Source: Eubacteriales bacterium (GTDB lineage: Bacteria > Bacillota > Clostridia > Christensenellales > Aristaeellaceae). Taken from it: a DNA stretch of 39,317 bases. The position numbers and the translations under genes are program-made. The DNA is taken from the NCBI GenBank assembly GCA_028693055.1, contig JAQUWD010000038.1, positions 1 through 39,317 on the forward strand. The letters are read 5' to 3'. The notes beneath the pieces were generated by a model that did not search any database, had not been told where the DNA came from, and worked only from the letters and a program-made list of their open reading frames with translations. How positions within the stretch are numbered: position 1 is the first letter of the stretch; the number at the start of each line of letters is the position of its first letter. Shown here in pieces: positions 33,815 through 39,317 of the stretch.

Positions 33815-34606
33815 TTAATACTCCTCGTCGAGCATGTTGTCGATGGCGCCGTCAATGGATTGTCCGCCGTCAATGAAGATGGTCTGGCCTACGATAAAGC
33901 CGCTCTTTTCCTTGTCGGCGAGAAAGAGCACCATCGGTACGATGTCCTCAGGCTGACCGCCGTGACCCGCCGGAATCTTGCGGTTGAACCCATCGAGGTT
34001 CTTCTCGCTGTATCGGCTCATGATGTGTGTGTAAATCAATCCCGGTGCGATGCAGTTGACATTGATACCGTATTGAATGAGCTCCACACCGATCGACTTG
34101 GTGAACATATTCAAGCCCGCTTTTCCCGCCGAATAGGGAAGAGCCTTGCGACGCACCCATGTGACCGCGCTGTGGATGGATGAGATGTTGATAATCGCGC
34201 CGTGAACCTCCTTGTCAATCATATCCCGCGCTGCGATATGTGCGCAGAACGCGGCTGAATTGAGGTTCAAGTCGATCTGATCCTCCCAGTAATCCATAGG
34301 CATGTCTGCAAAGCCGCCCTTTGGCATTTTCAATGCGCCGCCCGCATTGTTTACCAACACATCAATTTTTCCGAAGCGCTCGATAAAGGCGTGCAGCATC
34401 GCTTCGCATTGTACTCGCTTGCTCACATCCGCCTGATAAATCTCTACATCCGCACCATATTCACGGCATTTTGCCGCGACTTCGTCGGCGTCGGCGCGGG
34501 ATGAGCAGTAATTCACGCCTACGTCGTAGCCTTCCTTAGCGAAGGCAATGGCGCATGCCGCGCCGATTCCGTGTGACGAACCTGTAATGAGAACTGATTT
34601 TTTCAT
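33815..34606 (-). CDS. SDR-family NAD(P)-dependent dehydrogenase
   Basis: This 263-residue classical short-chain dehydrogenase has the cofactor motif TGSSHGIG, the VLVNNAGG motif, and the catalytic Ser in INISSIHS with YSAGK (Tyr-x-x-x-Lys). The C-terminal FIVGQTIFIDGGQS is also typical. Family members oxidise sugars, polyols or reduce ketoacyl groups. Together with the MBL-fold hydrolase upstream and the dehydratase downstream it could form a sugar to lactone to acid to keto-acid series. Its start overlaps the MBL gene stop as ATGA. Confidence 0.9.
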   Translation of the reverse strand: MKKSVLITGSSHGIGAACAIAFAKEGYDVGVNYCSSRADADEVAAKCREYGADVEIYQADVSKRVQCEAMLHAFIERFGKIDVLVNNAGGALKMPKGGFADMPMDYWEDQIDLNLNSAAFCAHIAARDMIDKEVHGAIINISSIHSAVTWVRRKALPYSAGKAGLNMFTKSIGVELIQYGINVNCIAPGLIYTHIMSRYSEKNLDGFNRKIPAGHGGQPEDIVPMVLFLADKEKSGFIVGQTIFIDGGQSIDGAIDNMLDEEY

Positions 34607-35481
34607 GAGCGCTTCTTCCTTTTGCTAATATATTCTGCAACTGTGGTCATGGGTAAAAACAGGAATTTCGGTTCTTTACCGCCAACTTCGTCAACGAGAG
34701 CCCGCGCAATCACCGCAATGTCGCTTTCGCCTGCGGCGAGCATGCCATTGACGAATCCCTCATCGTGCCGATAGCAGGCAAGGCATGCCTCCAAGTAACG
34801 GCGGCATTCGTCCGCGCCCTCGGCGCCTGGCCCTAGCGGCAGGTATGGATGTCCGCAAACGATCGTTTGTACAGGCGTATCCAACAACCTGTGGAGCGTA
34901 CGCTCGTAGCCCACCACGTCCATCAGCAACGCACAGCCCTGGGAAACCGTGCCGTTGAGTTGCAACGAATCGCCCGTGATAAGCGTTCCTGTACGCGTAT
35001 CGAGATAGCTACAGCTGTCGGTATCGTGACCGGGTGTGTGCAACAGCTTGAGCGGTCCCAGACAATCGCCGTCTTCGAGCGGAAGATCGAGTTTAGCGCC
35101 ATCCAGTCGAGCGGGCGTTGCAGCGCTGTATGCCGGAAATCGTGCGCGAATCTCCGCCGAATAGGCACGCGGATCGGCCACCCGCTCCGCGGAGTCAGCA
35201 AATGCGGCAACCTTCAGCCCCGGGTGAATTTCCCTTAAGCGCCCCAAGCCGCCCACATGGTCGCCATGTACATGCGTCAACGCCAGCCACGTGATATCGG
35301 TCGGGCGTAGTCCTAAGGCCGCAAGCGCCGGTACAATTGCCGTGTCGACCGTTTCAGCACAGCCGCCGCTATCCACAAGAATGTTCTCTTCGCCGCGTAC
35401 CAGCACCGCGCCAGCCCAGCAGCCCGGGAAGGGTACTTCCAGCCGATAGACATTTTCGGCAAGTTTCACAAATGCATCCAC
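34603..35481 (-). CDS. MBL-fold metallo-hydrolase
   Basis: The metallo-beta-lactamase-fold signature LTHVHGDHVGGL lies in the N-terminal half. LLHTPGHDTDSCSYLD and the later VCGHPYLP supply further metal ligands. The protein is 292 residues from the GTG at 35481. That start has AAGGGTGG seven bases upstream and lies about 22 bases after the predicted transcript start. ATG 35499 and TTG 35538 are possible but badly placed, the TTG being the -35 box. Members include glyoxalase II, lactonases and thioesterases. As first gene of an operon with SDR and dehydratase, a lactonase role is plausible but unproven. Confidence 0.85.
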   Translation of the reverse strand: MDAFVKLAENVYRLEVPFPGCWAGAVLVRGEENILVDSGGCAETVDTAIVPALAALGLRPTDITWLALTHVHGDHVGGLGRLREIHPGLKVAAFADSAERVADPRAYSAEIRARFPAYSAATPARLDGAKLDLPLEDGDCLGPLKLLHTPGHDTDSCSYLDTRTGTLITGDSLQLNGTVSQGCALLMDVVGYERTLHRLLDTPVQTIVCGHPYLPLGPGAEGADECRRYLEACLACYRHDEGFVNGMLAAGESDIAVIARALVDEVGGKEPKFLFLPMTTVAEYISKRKKRS

Positions 35482-35509
35482 AAATTCGCCACCCTTCATT
35501 CTTGGGTTG

Positions 35510-35538
35510 ATTGTACAGCGCCAGACGAGTTTGCTCAA
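35510..35538 (-). promoter_or_regulatory. SigA promoter of the ten-gene leftward operon
   Basis: Reading leftward, TTGAGC (35538-35533) and TACAAT (35515-35510) are 17 bp apart. It supports the GTG start at 35481 for the first gene. The divergent regulator promoter begins 37 bp away. Confidence 0.55.
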
Positions 35539-35575
35539 CGTGAAAGAGGTTTCTCCGCTCTATGCAGATTTCGTA

Positions 35576-35604
35576 TTGATTTTTTTGATTTCATGATGTA
35601 TAAT
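35576..35604 (+). promoter_or_regulatory. SigA promoter of the divergent regulator
   Basis: TTGATT (35576-35581) and TATAAT (35599-35604) are separated by 17 bp, about 37 bp before the regulator start codon, which has AGGAGG five bases upstream. Confidence 0.65.
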
Positions 35605-35640
35605 AGATTATTATCGTTTTCTGTGACATAGGAGGTCGTG

Positions 35641-36777
35641 ATGAAAGATCGGCAGATTCCTGTTCTGTTCGATGAAAAATCCACTAACACAACGCAATAC
35701 GCCAATACCATACAAGGCATCCGTAACGCAGCCACACGCTACGGTAGCAAGCTTCAGCTTATTTCGGACGCCGAGGTTGATTCGCTGGATTTTCACTCGT
35801 TGCCGCCGGTGGCGATTATCACAAGTGCGTCGATGCCCTTTGTGGTATCCTGTATCCACAATCTGCGCTCCGCCGGTCGCCGCGCCGTACTGGCCGGACT
35901 GGATAGCGAGCAGTTCGGGCACGACGTATCCTGCGCCACGCCTTCCCGCCGCACCGAAACCCAGCAGCTGGTCAACTACCTATACAATTGCGGTAAGCAA
36001 AATTTAGCGTTGGTAGGCTTTGGACAAAATTCCATCAACGACAACTTCCGCTACCATGCCGCGATGAGCGCCGTCGCCGCTTGGGGACGCATCCTGTCGG
36101 AGCACGATGTGTGGCTTTGGCAGCGTGACCCGCACGCCAGCTTTGAAGCGTTTCTTGATGGAGCCGATCGCTACGATGCGGTCATCTGCCCCAACGACGT
36201 GCTCGCTATCTGTTTTATCAACTGCTGCCGTGAACACGGCGTGCGCGTGCCGGAGGATCTTTACGTCGCATCGTTCGGCAACATGACCATCGGCAGGTAC
36301 TTCCGCCCCAGCATCACCAGCATGACGATGGATATGCTCAATGTTGGCGAGCAGGCGTTTAACGTTTGGCGTTTTCTTAGCAACAACGATATGCAAAATA
36401 ACGCCTTGAAGATCACGGTACCGGGTCGTATTCTTGCTCGCGAGAGTACGGAGAACCGCTGCATCGAGCCCGATTCTGTGAACGTCATGCCCTCCCTGCA
36501 AGCGGATCGCTTTTATTCCAACCCCACCATTGCCGTGCTGGTAGGGATTGAAAATTGCATCTCTCAGCGCGACAAAACCGACCTGCGTATCATCCGTGGA
36601 ATGCTGGATAAGCTTAGCTATGAGGTAATTGCTGACGAGTTATTCATCAGCGGTAGCACCCTTCGTTATCGCTTGACAAAAATTTTCTCCGACGCGGGTG
36701 TGAAAACCCGACAGGAATTCGAGGAGCTGGTACGCCGTAACCTCGGCGAGGGGAATCCGTTTCAGTATATTGATTAG
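35641..36777 (+). CDS. LacI-type sensor domain with C-terminal LuxR-like HTH regulator
   Basis: The 378-residue protein lacks the N-terminal LacI helix-turn-helix. Residues about 5-270 form a periplasmic-binding-protein-like sensor of the LacI/GalR kind (NLALVGFGQN, DAVICPNDVLAICFINCCREHGVRVPEDLYVASFGN, ITSMTMDMLNVGEQA). Residues about 312-368 form a helix-turn-helix of LuxR/NarL style (IIRGMLDKLSYEVIADELFISGSTLRYRLTKIF). This arrangement is reversed from LacI proteins. It faces the ten-gene operon across a 100-bp gap with two promoters and is its probable regulator, responding to a sugar or a pathway intermediate. The ATG at 35641 is preferred over the GTG at 35638. Confidence 0.83.
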   Translation: MKDRQIPVLFDEKSTNTTQYANTIQGIRNAATRYGSKLQLISDAEVDSLDFHSLPPVAIITSASMPFVVSCIHNLRSAGRRAVLAGLDSEQFGHDVSCATPSRRTETQQLVNYLYNCGKQNLALVGFGQNSINDNFRYHAAMSAVAAWGRILSEHDVWLWQRDPHASFEAFLDGADRYDAVICPNDVLAICFINCCREHGVRVPEDLYVASFGNMTIGRYFRPSITSMTMDMLNVGEQAFNVWRFLSNNDMQNNALKITVPGRILARESTENRCIEPDSVNVMPSLQADRFYSNPTIAVLVGIENCISQRDKTDLRIIRGMLDKLSYEVIADELFISGSTLRYRLTKIFSDAGVKTRQEFEELVRRNLGEGNPFQYID

Positions 36778-36806
36778 CATTGCTTGCGTTGCCTTAATCC
36801 TATCAT

Positions 36807-37274
36807 TTAGCCCTTTGCTTCATCCAGTTCTGCAAGGATTTCTGCAAGGGTCTGCTCCAGCAGCGATCGCGTCTCCGTCGGCAGCGGTTCACCGCGCCAC
36901 TCCGCTTCTCGCGCCAGTCTATAGGGAGTGAACCGTTCCAGATCCAATTTTTCTACACAGTCATCCGGCGTGTCCAGATTGCCCGTTCGATAGGTCATTC
37001 TCTTTAAATAATGAAAAGTAAATGCGTACAGGTCAAGGTTCCCAATGCGGCTTTTCAACGACAAGGTATCCTTGTAGCAGAAGCGCAGCAGCGATGTGCG
37101 CTCCTCTTGGCTCATGCACAGCTTACGCGTGTAGCCAAACAGAAACAGCTTCACATCGCAGTAGTGGATATACTCGTGCAGCCGTAGGTACGGTATATTC
37201 CCATTGTGGGTCGCCTCGGCGTTCAATGTCTCCACCATCCGGTTCAGCTCTTCAAATCGCTCAAACAGCTCCAT
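36807..37274 (-). CDS. hypothetical helical protein
   Basis: I do not recognise this 155-residue protein. It is soluble, mostly alpha-helical, acidic at both ends, and has an aromatic-rich core (YIHYCDVKLFLFGYTRKL and DLYAFTFHYLKRM). There is no signal peptide and no membrane segment. A purine-rich AGAGGG site lies a little far upstream of the ATG. It converges with the regulator gene (29 bp gap) and diverges from the KDPG aldolase gene. Confidence 0.6.
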   Translation of the reverse strand: MELFERFEELNRMVETLNAEATHNGNIPYLRLHEYIHYCDVKLFLFGYTRKLCMSQEERTSLLRFCYKDTLSLKSRIGNLDLYAFTFHYLKRMTYRTGNLDTPDDCVEKLDLERFTPYRLAREAEWRGEPLPTETRSLLEQTLAEILAELDEAKG

Positions 37275-37427
37275 TGAATCTGCCCTCTTTCATGGGCAGA
37301 CATTTTAGCACAAGACCGCAAATATGGCAACACAAAAAAACGGCTGCCGCTACTCGCGGTTTTGCTCTCGTCAAGCACATCCGCAAGGCGATATACTGTC
37401 ACCATTCGGGACAGGAGGGATTTGCTA

Positions 37428-38072
37428 ATGACCACAATGGAATGGATCAACAAATACCAAATCATCGCAATCGTACGCGGACTTGCACCTGAGCCGATGC
37501 AGATGCTTGCAGAAGCATTTGATAAAGGCGGCTTGCATCTGATGGAGATTACGTTCAATCAAGCGAAGCCAGAAACGTGGCAGGATACCGCCGCGTCTAT
37601 CCGTATGCTGCGCGATCGGTTTCAGGATCGCATTCTGCCCGGCGCAGGCACGGTGATGACGATGGAGCAGTTAAAATTGGCTGCCGACGCAGGCGCACAG
37701 TATATCATTTCACCAAACGTAGACGTCGAAATCATTCGCGAAACGAGAAAACGTGGCTTGGTATCGTTGCCGGGCGCGTTCACGCCGACCGAAATCGCGC
37801 AGGCGTATCAGGCGGGTGCGAATGCTGTAAAGGTTTTCCCGGCAGGGAGCATCGGCGCAGGTTATATTAAGGCGGTCTGCGCGCCGTTGTCGCAAATTCC
37901 GCTATTAGCCGTTGGCGGCGTGAACGAGAAAAACGCTGCCGAATTTATAGCGGCGGGTTGTTCCGGCGTCGGCGTAGGTGGCAACCTGGTCAATAAGCAA
38001 TGGATTGCGGCGGGTGAATTTGATAAGATTACTGCGCTGGCAAAGGAATATGTACAAGCGCTTGCGCGCTAA
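37428..38072 (+). CDS. eda: KDPG/KHG aldolase
   Basis: This 214-residue class I aldolase splits 2-keto-3-deoxy-6-phosphogluconate into pyruvate and glyceraldehyde 3-phosphate and can act on 4-hydroxy-2-oxoglutarate. The IVRG start region, LHLMEITFN, LPGAGTVMT, FISP-like YIISPNVD, and the Schiff-base lysine in ANAVKVFPAG are visible. The ATG at 37428 has an AGGAGGG site; the longer frame from 37362 lacks one. A weak TATACT box lies at 37391-37396. kdgK follows 12 bp downstream, making a two-gene Entner-Doudoroff-type operon. Confidence 0.93.
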   Translation: MTTMEWINKYQIIAIVRGLAPEPMQMLAEAFDKGGLHLMEITFNQAKPETWQDTAASIRMLRDRFQDRILPGAGTVMTMEQLKLAADAGAQYIISPNVDVEIIRETRKRGLVSLPGAFTPTEIAQAYQAGANAVKVFPAGSIGAGYIKAVCAPLSQIPLLAVGGVNEKNAAEFIAAGCSGVGVGGNLVNKQWIAAGEFDKITALAKEYVQALAR

Positions 38073-38084
38073 GGGAGGATCAAT

Positions 38085-39107
38085 ATGAGCAAAATCGTTA
38101 CGTTTGGCGAAATCATGATGAGACTGAACCCTGAGGGGTATATACGTTTTGTGCAGGCGGAGCGCTTTGAGGCGAGCTATGCAGGCGGCGAGGCGAACGT
38201 AGCCGTATCTCTGGCAAATTACGGGCACGACGCGATGTTTGTGACCAAACTACCCGCGAATGATCTGGGGCAGAACGCGATTAACGCATTGCGCCGCTAC
38301 GGCGTGAATACTGGGAAAATCGTCCGCGGCGGCCCCCGTCTTGGCATCTATTTTGTGGAGAAGGGCGCGTCTCAACGAGGCAGCAAGGTCATTTATGACC
38401 GCGCAGGCTCTTCCATTGCTTTAGCAAAACGGGAGGATTTTGACTGGAACACCCTCTTGGATGGCGTGGACTGGTTCCATTTCACCGGTATTACGCCAGC
38501 GTTGGGCGGCGATTTGGCCGATGTGTGCTTGGACGCGTTGAAGGCTTGCCGAGAGAAAGGCGTTAAGACAAGCTGTGATCTTAACTATCGCGGGAAGCTC
38601 TGGTCTCGTGAAAAAGCATGCGAGGTTATGAGCAGGCTGATGCCCTATGTGAATGTGTGCATTGCCAACGAAGAGGACGCTGCCGACGTATTTGGCATTC
38701 GCGCAGCGGGTACCGACGTGCAAAGCGGCAAGCTGGATCAGAATGGGTATATCGACGTAGCGCGTCAGCTGCATGAACGCTTTGGTTTTGAAACCGTGGC
38801 GATTACGTTGCGCGGGAGTATCTCCGCCAATGACAACGATTGGGCCGGTATGCTATACACTGACAACCAAGCGTATTTTTCTCCCACCTATCGCATTCAC
38901 ATCGTGGACCGCGTAGGGGGCGGCGATAGCTTCGGCGGCGGTTTGGTGCATGCGCTGTTAGCTGGCTTCGTCCCCCAGAAAGCCATCGACTTTGCAGTCG
39001 CTGCCAGCTGTCTCAAGCAGACCATTGAACAGGATTTCAACCACGTATCCGAAGCCGAGGTTATGGCGCTGGCTGGCGGCAACGCTACAGGTCGCGTCCA
39101 GCGATAA
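38085..39107 (+). CDS. kdgK: 2-keto-3-deoxygluconate kinase-like PfkB sugar kinase
   Basis: The 340-residue PfkB/ribokinase-family protein has the N-terminal GEIMMRLNPEG and YAGGEANVAVSLANYG segments of KDG kinases and the anion-hole/catalytic motif as DRVGGGDSFGGG (Asp of GGGD as base). It phosphorylates 2-keto-3-deoxygluconate or a similar acid, making the substrate of the aldolase encoded just before it. An AGGGAGG-type site precedes the ATG. The preceding dehydratase operon could supply the substrate. Confidence 0.88.
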   Translation: MSKIVTFGEIMMRLNPEGYIRFVQAERFEASYAGGEANVAVSLANYGHDAMFVTKLPANDLGQNAINALRRYGVNTGKIVRGGPRLGIYFVEKGASQRGSKVIYDRAGSSIALAKREDFDWNTLLDGVDWFHFTGITPALGGDLADVCLDALKACREKGVKTSCDLNYRGKLWSREKACEVMSRLMPYVNVCIANEEDAADVFGIRAAGTDVQSGKLDQNGYIDVARQLHERFGFETVAITLRGSISANDNDWAGMLYTDNQAYFSPTYRIHIVDRVGGGDSFGGGLVHALLAGFVPQKAIDFAVAASCLKQTIEQDFNHVSEAEVMALAGGNATGRVQR

Positions 39108-39166
39108 GCTTGGTCGCCACCGAACCCTCCTCTATCATCCTCCAAAGCCAAAATCGAATCATTCTA

Positions 39167-39230
39167 GTAGCATTCCTTTTATGCTACAACATGGGAGTGT
39201 CTCAAAATGATTTTGGGGCACTCTCTTGTT
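39167..39230 (+). terminator. two hairpins after kdgK, the second terminator-like
   Basis: GTAGCAT (39167-39173) pairs with ATGCTAC (39181-39187). Next, a 13-bp stem joins 39195-39207 with 39211-39223, with two G-T pairs and a TGA loop, followed by TCTTGTT. The remaining bases to 39317 show no feature I can support. Confidence 0.55.
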
Positions 39231-39317
39231 ATAGGCATCATTTGTATCGTAAATAATACAGCAAAGCGGCGAAAAAGCAGCTGAAAACACGCCAAAGCCG
39301 CAAACATACGCATAGCA

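Noticed and set aside
1..39317. CRISPR arrays, tRNA/rRNA genes, prophage or insertion sequences
   Set aside because: No regularly spaced direct repeats, no tRNA-like cloverleaf or rRNA sequence, and no transposase or phage motifs were seen.

Overview
The window looks like the chromosome of a spore-forming, Gram-positive anaerobe of the Clostridia, probably an uncultured gut-type lineage. This rests on adjacent gpr and spoIIP sporulation genes, strong AGGAGG-type ribosome binding sites, SigA-like promoters, several TTG/GTG starts, and a gene set rich in anaerobic nitrogen and sugar-acid catabolism. I see no rRNA, tRNA, CRISPR array, phage module or insertion sequence.

Positions 1-17,100 are mostly housekeeping and envelope genes. 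In order they are: two terminator-like hairpins and a decayed small gene; a leftward family 2 glycoside hydrolase with a palindrome-rich control region; a rightward MacAB-type export operon with two adaptor-like proteins; a ComF-type phosphoribosyltransferase, a DUF421 membrane protein, a CorA transporter and a serine beta-lactamase-fold hydrolase; aconitase; two polytopic membrane proteins (DUF6056-like and O-antigen-ligase-like); then gpr and spoIIP. The gpr start codon lies in a 13-bp perfect inverted repeat whose 5' arm overlaps a SigG/SigF-like promoter.

Positions 17,100-24,300 hold a small ACT-domain gene flanked by a pair of inverted ~50-bp repeats, then a ~640-bp leader and a four-gene rightward operon. 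The operon encodes an NCS1 nucleobase/hydantoin transporter, a dihydropyrimidinase, an N-carbamoyl-amino-acid/ureide amidohydrolase, and a PreA-like dihydropyrimidine dehydrogenase carrying an unusual N-terminal cysteine-rich domain. Together these resemble reductive pyrimidine or cyclic-ureide breakdown.

Positions 24,334-35,540 form one leftward operon of ten tightly packed genes: MBL-fold hydrolase, SDR dehydrogenase, IlvD/Edd dehydratase, fumarate-reductase-like flavoprotein, FdrA (AllF-like), a separate 53-residue piece matching the FdrA C-terminus, DUF1116 (AllG-like), a divergent acetate-kinase-family protein, DUF2877 (AllH-like) and a second flavoprotein. FdrA/DUF1116/DUF2877 is the oxamate carbamoyltransferase set of E. 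coli, which normally sits with a carbamate kinase. Here an ASKHA-fold kinase with altered active-site residues occupies that place. I consider this the best candidate for an undescribed pathway: phosphorolytic release of carbamoyl phosphate (or another acyl phosphate) coupled to ATP formation by a non-homologous kinase.

Positions 35,540-39,317 hold a divergently transcribed regulator with a LacI-type sensor but a C-terminal LuxR-like helix-turn-helix, a hypothetical gene, KDPG aldolase (eda) and a KDG kinase (kdgK). The SDR, MBL hydrolase and dehydratase of the large operon could feed 2-keto-3-deoxy sugar acids to these last two enzymes. All functions are inferred by reading motifs; no database search was run.
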